Source of the DNA: Acinetobacter pittii ANC 4050
Lineage (GTDB): Bacteria > Pseudomonadota > Gammaproteobacteria > Pseudomonadales > Moraxellaceae
NCBI RefSeq assembly: GCF_000399685.1
Contig: NZ_KB976987.1
Coordinates: 124,001 to 188,000, forward strand
DNA: 64,000 bases
Direction: 5' to 3'
Program-made: the position numbers and the translations under genes
Notes under the pieces: model-generated
Databases searched by the model: none
What the model was told of the DNA's origin: nothing
The model's input: only the letters and a program-made list of their open reading frames with translations
Shown: piece after piece, positions 1-8,115 of the stretch
Position numbering within the stretch: the stretch's first letter is position 1
Layout of the letters: every line of letters starts with the position of its first letter

Positions 1-1423
1 TTGCTTCACGTCTTGCATCTGGATCTGATGGCATAGGATATGGCGCTGCGGCTTGAATTGCAGCTTTAATACTTGCGTCTAAGGCATCATCACCACTTGA
101 ACGCGTGATCACAATAGAGTTAACGCTTCCCGAATCGGAAAGGGTAAAACGAACACCAACTGTTTTACCGCTACTACCAGTTGGAACATCCCAAGAGCGT
201 CGAATTTTTTGTTCAAAATCGCGTCTAGCTGAAGAAGCAACTTTTTTAGCTTCAGCTTTCTTTTGAGCTGCTTCTTCTTGTGCTTTTTGAGCTGATGCAG
301 CTTTGGCCTCGGCCTCCGCTTCAGCTTTACGCTTAGCATCGTCAGCAGCTTTTTGCTTGGCTTTAGCATCAGCCTCAGCTTTGCGTTTAGCATCGTCAGC
401 AGCTTTTTGCTGTTTGGCTTTCGCATCGGCCTCAGCTTTACGTTTAGCATCATCAGCTTTTTGCTGTTTGGCTTTCGCATCGGCCTCAGCTTTGCGTTTA
501 ACGTCTTCAGTTGCTTTTTGCTTGGCTTTCGCATCAGCCTCAGCTTTGCGTTTAGCATCGTCAGCAGCTTTTTGCTGTTTGGCTTTCGCATCGGCCTCAG
601 CTTTACGTTTAGCATCGTCAGCAGATTTTTGCTGCTTAGCTCTAGCATCGGCCTCAGCTTTACGTTTAGCGTCTTCAGTTGCTTTTTGCTGTTTCGCTTT
701 TGCATCTGCTTCAGCTTTACGTTTAGCGTCGTCAGCAGCTTTTTGTTGCTTAGCCTTAGCATCAGCTTCGGCCTTTCGCTTAGCTTCTTGTTGTGCTTGA
801 AGTTTAGCGTTTTCAGCCTTTTGAGCTTCACGTTTTAATTTTGCATCAGCCTCAGCTTTACGTTTAGCGTCTTCAGCAGCTTTTTGGCTGGCCTTAGCTT
901 CAGCATCAGCTTTTGCACTTTGTTCAGCCTTACGTTTTTGTTCTGCTTCTAATTTTGCTTTAGCCTCAGCTTGGCGTTTAGCTTCAGCCTGCTGTTTTTG
1001 AGCTTCCTCTATGCGTTGCTGTTCTGCTGCTTGTTTCGCTTTCGCAGCTTCTTCAGCTTTACGCTTTTGCTCAGCTAACTTGGCTTGCTGGGCCTGTTCG
1101 GCCTTTTGCTTTTGAGCAGCAAGTTGTTGAGCCGTTGGAGGAGGAGGTACAACTGGAAGATTTTGAGGTAGCGTTTCATCCACAATAGGGGCTAATACCT
1201 CTTTTGCTTCATTCGTAGCTGTAGTCTCTTGTTCAATTTCTTTGGCTAAAGGAGGGGTTAAATCTTCTGGCTTAACTAAAATAGTCGTTAGCTTTTTTGG
1301 CTGTTCAGGTGGTTTACTCAAGCCTAAAAAAAGCAAGCCAACAATGGCAATTGCATGAACTCCGAGTGTAAAGCTCAATGCAATCGCATTTTGTTTAAAG
1401 GGCGGCTTTTGATCTTTGTTCAT
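1..1423 (-). CDS. tolA: TolA, cell-envelope integrity protein (C-terminus beyond window)
   Basis: TolA is the periplasm-spanning link of the Tol-Pal machine, which uses the proton motive force through TolQR to constrict the outer membrane at division. The start is the ATG at 1421-1423, three bases after the tolR stop. A short cytoplasmic N-terminus leads into one membrane segment (about residues 12-36), a proline-rich linker with VPPPP, then a very long Lys/Ala/Glu/Gln helical domain. At the left edge the frame enters the globular TolB/Pal-binding C-terminal domain (RRSWDVP, then VRFTLSDSG). The stop lies outside the window. The helical domain contains about eight near-identical 19-residue units (see the repeat entry). 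Membership of a ybgC-tolQ-tolR-tolA operon makes the assignment firm. Confidence 0.95.
   Translation of the reverse strand, partial: MNKDQKPPFKQNAIALSFTLGVHAIAIVGLLFLGLSKPPEQPKKLTTILVKPEDLTPPLAKEIEQETTATNEAKEVLAPIVDETLPQNLPVVPPPPTAQQLAAQKQKAEQAQQAKLAEQKRKAEEAAKAKQAAEQQRIEEAQKQQAEAKRQAEAKAKLEAEQKRKAEQSAKADAEAKASQKAAEDAKRKAEADAKLKREAQKAENAKLQAQQEAKRKAEADAKAKQQKAADDAKRKAEADAKAKQQKATEDAKRKAEADARAKQQKSADDAKRKAEADAKAKQQKAADDAKRKAEADAKAKQKATEDVKRKAEADAKAKQQKADDAKRKAEADAKAKQQKAADDAKRKAEADAKAKQKAADDAKRKAEAEAEAKAASAQKAQEEAAQKKAEAKKVASSARRDFEQKIRRSWDVPTGSSGKTVGVRFTLSDSGSVNSIVITRSSGDDALDASIKAAIQAAAPYPMPSDPDARREA
325..790 (-). repeat. Tandem repeat in tolA, about 57-bp units
   Basis: About eight consecutive in-frame copies of a unit of roughly 19 codons encode variants of KRKAEADAKAKQQKAADDA. 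Some copies lose one or two codons (KAKQKA instead of KAKQQKA; QKADDA instead of QKAADDA) and some carry TED or SAD in place of AAD. The DNA copies are nearly identical, so copy number could change by slippage or recombination while staying in frame. The repeats encode the periplasm-spanning helix. Their regularity opens long meaningless frames on the other strand. Confidence 0.85.
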
Positions 1424-1426
1424 AGC

Positions 1427-1879
1427 TTATTTTAAAGGCTCTGTCAGAAGGCCAACTTGAGTTAAACCTGCTTCTTGTAAACTCGCCATTAATGATACGA
1501 CTTCTCCATAAGGACGAGACTTATCACCATTGATTAAAACTGTAAGTTGTTTGTTTTCTTGTTCAGCTTGTTTTTGAGCATCGCTTAAAACTGCTTCGAG
1601 CTTTTCACGAGATAATGGTTCATTATCTTTGTAATCTTCATATTGAAGATAAATATTGCCATCTTTGCCAATTGTTACCATGGCAGGCATATCTTTTGAT
1701 TCGATTGGGTGGTTGTTTGCTTGAGGTAAATCGACCTTGATACCACTGGTAATCATAGGAGCAGTTACCATAAAAATAACCAAAAGCACGAGCATAACGT
1801 CAATATAAGGTACGACGTTCATATCACTTTTTAATGGTTTTTTTATGCGCTCAAAGCGCCCTGAACGCTGAATTGCCAT
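1427..1879 (-). CDS. tolR: TolR, Tol-Pal proton-channel subunit
   Basis: ExbD/TolR family protein of 150 residues, the usual length. It has a short cytoplasmic N-terminus, one membrane helix (about residues 20-45) with the proton-relay aspartate in PYIDVMLV (Asp27), then a periplasmic domain. With TolQ it forms the inner-membrane motor that energises TolA. The start codon overlaps the tolQ stop by one base (TAATG), so translation is probably coupled. tolA begins three bases downstream. Confidence 0.96.
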   Translation of the reverse strand: MAIQRSGRFERIKKPLKSDMNVVPYIDVMLVLLVIFMVTAPMITSGIKVDLPQANNHPIESKDMPAMVTIGKDGNIYLQYEDYKDNEPLSREKLEAVLSDAQKQAEQENKQLTVLINGDKSRPYGEVVSLMASLQEAGLTQVGLLTEPLK

Positions 1880-2577
1880 TATGCATCTTCCTGTGATGAA
1901 CCCACAGATTGACGTTGCAATAAAGCAATCATCTCTTCAGCAAATAAAGCACGATCAGAGTAAACACTTTCACTTTTAGCAGTAAAGTGGTTAAAAGCTA
2001 ATACAGCAGGAATAGCAGCAAATAGACCAATTGCAGTTGCAATAAGTGCTTCAGCAATACCCGGTGCAACAGTTGCCAGAGTTACTTGATCAACGGCAGC
2101 TAAACCGATAAAGGCATTCATAATACCCCATACGGTACCAAATAGACCGATGTAAGGCGCTACAGAACCGATACTTGCTAAAGTCCCTAAACCATATTCT
2201 AAATGGCTCTGATCACGACTCAAACCTACACGCAAAATACGCTCAGTGCCTTCAATCGTTTGAGAAACAGGAGCTTGACGTTTTTTGAGTTTAAAAAATT
2301 CGCTCAACCCTTGATAAAAAATATCTTCAAGACCTGAGCGTTTTGAGTTGAGCTGAGCATTGTTATAAAGCGTATTGAGTTCAGCACCAGACCAGAACAT
2401 TTTTTGAAAATGTTCATCGTCTTGATGTGCTTTTTTATAACTCATATGTAACTTGGCAATCAGATACCAACTAAAGATCGATGCTAACAATAGAATTAGC
2501 ATGACCAACTGAACGACTGGACTTGCTTGTAAAATAAGGTCAGAAATATGCAGGGTTGATTCAATGTTTGTTGCCAT
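1879..2577 (-). CDS. tolQ: TolQ, Tol-Pal proton-channel subunit
   Basis: MotA/TolQ/ExbB family protein of 232 residues. Three membrane helices can be seen: one near the N-terminus (about 17-38), and two in the C-terminal half around the conserved VAPYIGLFGTVWGIM and VAPGIAEALIATA stretches that line the channel. It works with TolR to harvest the proton motive force for outer-membrane constriction at division. It starts 24 bases after the ybgC stop and overlaps tolR by one base, so the four genes look like one transcript. Confidence 0.96.
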   Translation of the reverse strand: MATNIESTLHISDLILQASPVVQLVMLILLLASIFSWYLIAKLHMSYKKAHQDDEHFQKMFWSGAELNTLYNNAQLNSKRSGLEDIFYQGLSEFFKLKKRQAPVSQTIEGTERILRVGLSRDQSHLEYGLGTLASIGSVAPYIGLFGTVWGIMNAFIGLAAVDQVTLATVAPGIAEALIATAIGLFAAIPAVLAFNHFTAKSESVYSDRALFAEEMIALLQRQSVGSSQEDA

Positions 2578-2601
2578 AGGTTACATATGCCGGTTGTTTT
2601 T

Positions 2602-3009
2602 TTAGTCTTGTTCCAATTCTTTACGAATAAGATCACGTATTTCTTCTGGAAGACGACGAGGCATTAAGTCTTTACTTAAACATGCCAACTCAACCTCACC
2701 AGAAGCAAGCAAGATTTCACCACGATAAATATTTTGTTGCAACACAAATGACGCAGCTTTACATGAAACTACACGTGCTGTAACAGTAATTAAATCATCC
2801 ATTAAAATAGGACGCATATATTTTACGTCAATTTTATATACGACAAAGTTGTAGTCTTTTTGGTGCCAGTAATGATCAACGCCAGCAGCGCGGAGCCATT
2901 CGGTACGGGTACGTTCCATATAGCGAATATGGTTGGCATGGTAAACAATACCACCTGCGTCCGTATCTTCAATATAAACACGAATGTTGAATTCAAAATG
3001 ATTCGCCAT
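2602..3009 (-). CDS. ybgC: YbgC, acyl-CoA thioesterase of the Tol-Pal cluster
   Basis: Hotdog-fold 4HBT family thioesterase, 135 residues. The family signature is present: EDTDAGGIVYHANH with the catalytic Asp at about residue 17, followed by RYMERTRTEWL. Family members hydrolyse short- or long-chain acyl-CoA or acyl-ACP in the cytoplasm. The gene heads the tol operon as in most gammaproteobacteria, although it is not needed for Tol function. A GGA stretch lies about 10 bases before the ATG. Confidence 0.93.
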   Translation of the reverse strand: MANHFEFNIRVYIEDTDAGGIVYHANHIRYMERTRTEWLRAAGVDHYWHQKDYNFVVYKIDVKYMRPILMDDLITVTARVVSCKAASFVLQQNIYRGEILLASGEVELACLSKDLMPRRLPEEIRDLIRKELEQD

Positions 3010-3220
3010 GAGAGTATTCCGTTTTTAGTTCACTATAGAGCTTTGCATTTCAATTATGGCTACTGAATAAAATATTCATTTTATTTGAAGCCACGCATAT
3101 GCTTTAAATACGGGGCAGTTTAGCAGATTGCATACTAAGTCCTATGGCACAACCTTTCAATTGCGATTGCTGTACTTCTAGTCTAAAAACGGTGAACTCT
3201 ATGACCAGCTTACTTTTAAG

Positions 3221-4555
3221 TTAAGAAGGTTTCCATTCAGTTTGAACTTGTTTTGATATGTTCGGGTAATCTAATACGAACCTTACATGTAGTTCAGTTC
3301 CTGTTTTTAAGGCTTTATTATCTACAATAAAGTAAGGACTATGATTGGGTGCAGCTTGGCTTAAGTCTTGATTTTCTGGTGTTGCACCTAAGAAAACAAA
3401 GAATGAGGGCATTAATTTTCCATAATAAGCAAAATCTTCACTTGCACTCTCATTGTGATCCAAAACATGTAGTTTTGAAGCTTCAACAACTTTGGCTAAT
3501 GTTGGCTGAATAAATTGAGTAAGCGCTTTGTCATTCATAGTTACTGGTGCATAAGGCGCAATTTCAACTTTAGCAGTCACGTCATTGGCTTGAGCATTAT
3601 GCTCTATCATGGTCGGTAAACTTTTTAAAATATTCGCCCGTATTTGTTCGTTATTAGAACGAATAGTCCCGATCATATTGACCTGTTCAGGAATCACATT
3701 ACCTGCCGTGCCGCCTTGAATATTGCCAATACTGACTACACCCATACCTTTGGTTAGATCAGTTCTTCGGCTAATAAGACTCTGTAAATTATTAATCATT
3801 TGTGCCGATGCATAAATTGGATCTCTGCCTAGCCACGGCGTCGAACCATGCACCTGCTTGCCGTTGACCTGAATACGTAAGTGGTCTGCACTATTTAAAA
3901 TAGCTCCATCCTTGTAATAAAGATGTCCACTTTTCATGCCAGCTATGACATGTATTCCAAAAATAGCTTCGGGTTTATAGTCTTTAAAGGCACCATCCGC
4001 GATCATTTTCCGTGAGCCGATTTGATCACCCTGTGTGAAGTTATCTATATCTGCTCCACCTTCTTCAGCAGGTTGAAAAACAAAGACGACTGTGCCCGAT
4101 ATTTTATCCTTATTGGCTGCGAGAATTTTTGCTGCCCCTAATAGCATCGCAGTGTGTGCATCATGTCCACAAGCATGCATCACATAAGTTTCTTTACCTT
4201 GATAAATTGCTTTTTGTTTACTCGCAAAGGGAACACCACTTTTTTCTTCCATCGGTAGTGCATCCATATCGGCTCTAAGCGCAATGATAGGGCCAGGTTT
4301 ATTGCCTTTTAAAATACCTATTACGCCTGTTTTTGCATAACCTGTTTTGACTTGAATGCCATAAGACGTCAATTCTTTTTGAACCAGTGCAGATGTTTTA
4401 AATTCCATATTGCCTAGTTCAGGGTGTTCATGAATATGTTGTCTTAATTGAATGACCTGATTTTCATTTTGTTGTGCAGCATCTTTTACCCAATCTGCTA
4501 GGCTTAGCTGGCTCATTAGAACGAGTGGCAAAAATAAAGCGGTTTTTTTATACAT
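3221..4555 (-). CDS. Exported M20-family amidohydrolase/peptidase
   Basis: M20D-type metallo-amidohydrolase of 444 residues, related to hippurate and N-acyl-amino-acid hydrolases. An N-terminal signal peptide ends at about residue 20 (QLSLA|DW), so the enzyme is periplasmic, unlike most cytoplasmic relatives. Metal-site residues are visible: MHACGHDAH (Cys129, His131, His134), AEEGG (Glu164-Glu165), GIHV, and SEDFAYY near the C-terminus. The dimerisation domain lies between. AGGATAAGG precedes the ATG. It stands alone: 211 bp separate it from ybgC and a terminator separates it from ruvB. The substrate cannot be told from sequence. Confidence 0.85.
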   Translation of the reverse strand: MYKKTALFLPLVLMSQLSLADWVKDAAQQNENQVIQLRQHIHEHPELGNMEFKTSALVQKELTSYGIQVKTGYAKTGVIGILKGNKPGPIIALRADMDALPMEEKSGVPFASKQKAIYQGKETYVMHACGHDAHTAMLLGAAKILAANKDKISGTVVFVFQPAEEGGADIDNFTQGDQIGSRKMIADGAFKDYKPEAIFGIHVIAGMKSGHLYYKDGAILNSADHLRIQVNGKQVHGSTPWLGRDPIYASAQMINNLQSLISRRTDLTKGMGVVSIGNIQGGTAGNVIPEQVNMIGTIRSNNEQIRANILKSLPTMIEHNAQANDVTAKVEIAPYAPVTMNDKALTQFIQPTLAKVVEASKLHVLDHNESASEDFAYYGKLMPSFFVFLGATPENQDLSQAAPNHSPYFIVDNKALKTGTELHVRFVLDYPNISKQVQTEWKPS

Positions 4556-4729
4556 ATCCTTATCCTAAAAATATTATTGTTCATAAGATTTACTATCTAG
4601 ATTTCTTATAATTCAGTTTTGAAAAATATTAAAAAATCAATAAGGTATAAAGAAAGACTTAAAAGGTATAGAGTCGCTAATTTATTGATAAGATAATTGT
4701 TATTTTTAATTAGATAGCTTGATTGCATT

Positions 4730-4758
4730 AAAAAAGGAAGAGAAAATTCTCTTCCTTT
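4730..4758 (-). terminator. Terminator after ruvB
   Basis: An inverted repeat (AAAGGAAGAG with CTCTTCCTTT around an AAAATT loop) is followed on the minus strand by a run of T. It lies directly after the ruvB stop and would end the ruvAB transcript. Confidence 0.8.
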
Positions 4759-4760
4759 GG

Positions 4761-5765
4761 TTAGTTTTTAGGCTCAGGTGGCGTCATTCCAAACTGTAAA
4801 TAAGATTGGTTGGTTGCGATGCGACCTCGTGCAGTACGCATGACATAACCTTGTTGAATTAAATAAGGTTCAATCACATCTTCAAGCGTACCGCTGTCTT
4901 CAGCCATAGCTGCTGCAAGAGCTTCAACTCCGGCAGGGCCACCATCAAAACGCTCTAGTAACATACTCAAATAACGTCGGTCTAGGGTATCTAAGCCAGC
5001 TTTATCAACATTGAGCATATCAAGCGCACGCTGTGCCATTTCATGAGTCACTTCGCCTGTACCTTTTACTTGTGCATAGTCACGTACACGGCGTAATAAA
5101 CGGTTGGCGATACGAGGTGTTCCGCGTGATCGGCGTGCTACTTCTTCTGCGCCTTCAACTGTAATGGGTACATCCATGAGGTTTGCAGAGCGTGACACAA
5201 TGTGAGTTAAGTCTTCTACAGAGTAAAACTCAAGGCGTTGCACAATACCGAAGCGGTCACGTAGTGGTGAGGTCAACAAGCCCGCACGTGTGGTCGCAGC
5301 AACGAGTGTAAAAGGGGGTAAATCTAGTTTAATTGAACGAGCAGCAGGGCCTTCACCAATCATGATATCGAGTTGGTAATCTTCCATTGCTGGATAGAGG
5401 ATTTCTTCAATCACTGGTGAAAGACGATGAATTTCATCGATAAATAAAACATCGCCTTCTTCAAGGTTGGTGAGCATTGCCGCTAAATCACCTGCACGCT
5501 CTAATACTGGTCCTGAAGTCGATTTAAGATTGCCACCCATTTCACGTGCAATAATATTGGCAAGTGTGGTTTTACCTAAGCCGGGCGGACCAAAAATCAG
5601 TGTGTGGTCTAGAGCTTCACCACGACCACGAGCAGCACCAATGAAAATTTCCATTTGCTCGCGTACGACTGGTTGCCCAATATAGTCGGCAAGAGAAGTT
5701 GGTCGAATAGCCCGATCAAAATGATCTTCAGGTTTTTCTGTTCCACTGATTAGACGGTCTTGCAT
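4761..5765 (-). CDS. ruvB: RuvB, Holliday junction branch-migration ATPase
   Basis: AAA+ motor that, with RuvA, drives branch migration of Holliday junctions. At 334 residues it has the family length. Walker A is GPPGLGKT (about 59-66), Walker B is [10 protein letters not shown], the sensor/arginine-finger region is [17 protein letters not shown], and the C-terminal winged helix has [13 protein letters not shown]. It follows ruvA by seven bases, so the two are co-transcribed. No ruvC is next to them. Confidence 0.97.
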   Translation of the reverse strand: MQDRLISGTEKPEDHFDRAIRPTSLADYIGQPVVREQMEIFIGAARGRGEALDHTLIFGPPGLGKTTLANIIAREMGGNLKSTSGPVLERAGDLAAMLTNLEEGDVLFIDEIHRLSPVIEEILYPAMEDYQLDIMIGEGPAARSIKLDLPPFTLVAATTRAGLLTSPLRDRFGIVQRLEFYSVEDLTHIVSRSANLMDVPITVEGAEEVARRSRGTPRIANRLLRRVRDYAQVKGTGEVTHEMAQRALDMLNVDKAGLDTLDRRYLSMLLERFDGGPAGVEALAAAMAEDSGTLEDVIEPYLIQQGYVMRTARGRIATNQSYLQFGMTPPEPKN

Positions 5766-5772
5766 AAGTGTT

Positions 5773-6372
5773 TTACTTCATCATGGATTTAAGAGCAGCA
5801 CGAATAATATCGGCTGATTCTGTGTAATCGGCTTTAACCGCCGCAACAGCTTTTTGTGCTTCAAGTGGTTTATAACCTAAAGATTGCAACGCAGCTTCTG
5901 CTTCTGCGACAGGAGAGTTTGCAGCAAATTGAATTTGAGGCATGGTTGCCGTAGTTGAAGTGCCTTGAGCTAATGTTTTGAAACGGTCACGAAGTTCGAT
6001 CATTAAACGTTCAGCTGTTTTTTTACCAACACCAGGAACTTTGACCAAAGTATTGATATCGTCATGTTCAATCGTGTGAACCAATAGCTCAACGCTTAGT
6101 GTCGATAAAATGCCTAATGCCATTTTTGGACCGACACCATTTACTTTTAATAAGGTGCGGAAAATTGTTTTCTCTTGGGCATCACTAAAACCGTAGAGCT
6201 GCTGCGCATCTTCACGGACAACCAAATGCGTCCATAGCGTAACTTTTTGGCCTTTTTGTAATTGGCAAAATGTTGAAAGTGGCGTATCAATTTCATAACC
6301 CACACCATTTACATTCAGTAAGACAGTAGGGGCTTCTAGGGCAAACACTTCGCCAATTAAACATCCGATCAT
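5773..6372 (-). CDS. ruvA: RuvA, Holliday junction DNA-binding subunit
   Basis: 199 residues. An N-terminal OB-fold domain starts MIGCLIGEV and contains GVGYEI. The central helix-hairpin-helix pair is [10 protein letters not shown] and [13 protein letters not shown]. The C-terminal domain ([12 protein letters not shown]) contacts RuvB. RuvA tetramers hold the four-way junction open while RuvB pumps DNA. It is the first gene of a two-gene ruvAB operon, separated by 93 bp from the dGTPase gene upstream. Confidence 0.96.
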   Translation of the reverse strand: MIGCLIGEVFALEAPTVLLNVNGVGYEIDTPLSTFCQLQKGQKVTLWTHLVVREDAQQLYGFSDAQEKTIFRTLLKVNGVGPKMALGILSTLSVELLVHTIEHDDINTLVKVPGVGKKTAERLMIELRDRFKTLAQGTSTTATMPQIQFAANSPVAEAEAALQSLGYKPLEAQKAVAAVKADYTESADIIRAALKSMMK

Positions 6373-6465
6373 AGCGTAATTTCACTTATTCATAACTGTA
6401 AATCTGGTCGTTCTAAAATGAATTGAAAACGACAATGGTTTTATTTCTTTCTATATCAAGCCAGC

Positions 6466-7806
6466 TTAAAACAAGCCAATTTTATTACCTTGCAACTCTT
6501 GCGCCAAGCTATAAGCCTGATGATCTGAGAACTTACTAATAATATCGAGTACTTGCATAATGTTGCTGTAGTGATTATTGCTAAAGTTAGCACCATATAG
6601 GCTAAGGATAGACATTAAACGTTGTTCTTTAAAGCTTAAAGATTTATGTGGTGTTGTGAGTGGTACAAATGCATCCAAAATCGTTTGTAAACTTTGATGC
6701 GCAATAATTTCTAAACCAGATTTTTGTGGGTGCTCAAAAATTTTGTCACGTGCCAGATTCTTGGCAGTTTCGATACCTTTTGCAATATCGGGTGAACAAT
6801 ACTGCAAAAGGTTGCCTTTAAGCTGACCTGTAATAATCTCATAATGATTTTTGGCAAATGCTGTGGTCACTTCATCAACAAGACGTTTCATGACTCGTCC
6901 ACGTAATGCTGAGATCTTTTGTTGCCATGTACTGTTTGGATGAGATAACTCTTCAGGTTGGCCATAGTCAGCAATAAGATTTAAGAAAATGGGTTCAACT
7001 TCTTGGTAACTCAGCATATTTAAGACAATACCATCTTCTAAATCAATGAGGGCATAACAAATGTCATCAGCGGCTTCTAACAAATAGGTGAGTGGATGGC
7101 GGCAATAATGATATTCACCGAGTTGAATCAGCCCAAGCTGTTCAGCGATCTGTTTTAAAATTTCTTTTTCAGATTGATAACAACCAAACTTTGCTCGTTG
7201 ATGTGAAGGTCGATCACCTTGTGAAGCAATTGTTTTTGAAAGCCACGGATACTTTAAATAAGCGCCTAAGGTTGCATACGTTAAACGCATACCTCCATCA
7301 TCTGGATGATAATCAATGCGGCTTAATAAACGTAAGCCTTGAGCGTTACCTTCAAATTGGCGAACATCGGCTTCTTCTTCTGGGCTTAGTTTTTTTAAAA
7401 AATCGTCATGTGATGCATCATCGAACCATTCACGAATCGCATATTCGCCTGCATGGCCAAAAGGCGGGTTACCAATGTCGTGGGCAAGGCAAGCTGCTTG
7501 AATAATTGCACCGACATCGGCAGGGGAAATCCAGACAGGCAATTCATTTTTAATTTTTTCTGCGGCAAGCATACCCATTGAGCGGCCAATGCAGGAAACT
7601 TCAAGGGAGTGAGTTAAACGAGTGTGAATGCCATCATGTTGTGCTAGAGGGTGAACTTGGGTCTTACGGTTTAACTGACGAAAACTTTGAGAAAATATAA
7701 TGCGGTCATAATCTTTATGGAATGGGCTACGAGCCAGTTCTGTACTACTTTTTTTGCTACCTAAGCGAACTGCGGAAAGCAGCTCTAACCAACGCATTTG
7801 TTCCAT
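6466..7806 (-). CDS. dgt: dGTPase-like HD-domain triphosphohydrolase
   Basis: Deoxyguanosine triphosphate triphosphohydrolase-like protein of 446 residues. These enzymes cleave dNTPs to nucleoside and tripolyphosphate. The HD metal site is intact: HSLEV (His66), LAHDIGNPPFGHAGE (His109-Asp110), and a later DDICYALIDLEDG. The N-terminal SFRQLNRKTQV signature is typical. The protein is closer in length to the shorter dGTPase group than to E. coli Dgt. It is transcribed away from purL, with a 309-bp shared upstream region. Confidence 0.88.
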   Translation of the reverse strand: MEQMRWLELLSAVRLGSKKSSTELARSPFHKDYDRIIFSQSFRQLNRKTQVHPLAQHDGIHTRLTHSLEVSCIGRSMGMLAAEKIKNELPVWISPADVGAIIQAACLAHDIGNPPFGHAGEYAIREWFDDASHDDFLKKLSPEEEADVRQFEGNAQGLRLLSRIDYHPDDGGMRLTYATLGAYLKYPWLSKTIASQGDRPSHQRAKFGCYQSEKEILKQIAEQLGLIQLGEYHYCRHPLTYLLEAADDICYALIDLEDGIVLNMLSYQEVEPIFLNLIADYGQPEELSHPNSTWQQKISALRGRVMKRLVDEVTTAFAKNHYEIITGQLKGNLLQYCSPDIAKGIETAKNLARDKIFEHPQKSGLEIIAHQSLQTILDAFVPLTTPHKSLSFKEQRLMSILSLYGANFSNNHYSNIMQVLDIISKFSDHQAYSLAQELQGNKIGLF

Positions 7807-8115
7807 TTATCATTATTCAAAACTATAAAGCTTGATCATGCCAAAAAAAAGTTAAAAGCACTAGCTTGGTGCGACATAGTTTGTCTTAGTTCAGGTTTTA
7901 TTATGTTATTGAATAAACATGAAACAATTTATTTTTAACGAGAATGACTAAAAAAATGATTTTGAACAAAAAAGAAATCACTTCTTGCAGAATTAGGTTA
8001 CAGAATACTGATTCTACATCTAGCTGATTTTAGCAAGACGCAGTAGAATATGCGCTCTCTCTAAAGTCACATTGCGGTAAGGTTCACAAGACCTGCCCGT
8101 GGAGCCAAAATCAAC
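7807..8115. promoter_or_regulatory. Divergent intergenic region, dgt / purL
   Basis: 309 bp without a gene, holding the upstream sequences of dgt (leftward) and purL (rightward). It is AT-rich in its first two thirds. Next to purL it becomes GC-richer, with GTGGAG 9-14 bases before the purL ATG as the likely ribosome site and a small AGGT/ACCT inverted repeat near 8080-8095. No clear consensus promoter or riboswitch fold was recognised. Confidence 0.5.

Noticed and set aside
325..790. CRISPR-like regular repeats
   Set aside because: Repeats are coding, contiguous without unique spacers, and lie inside tolA.
109..831. A leftward 240-codon Lys/Leu-rich frame within tolA
   Set aside because: Out-of-frame reading of the same repeats; the true tolA frame is continuous from 1423 to the edge.
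303..838. Two long rightward frames rich in Ala/Ser/Phe opposite tolA
   Set aside because: They arise from the codon-periodic tolA repeats read on the other strand; no ribosome site and low-complexity products.
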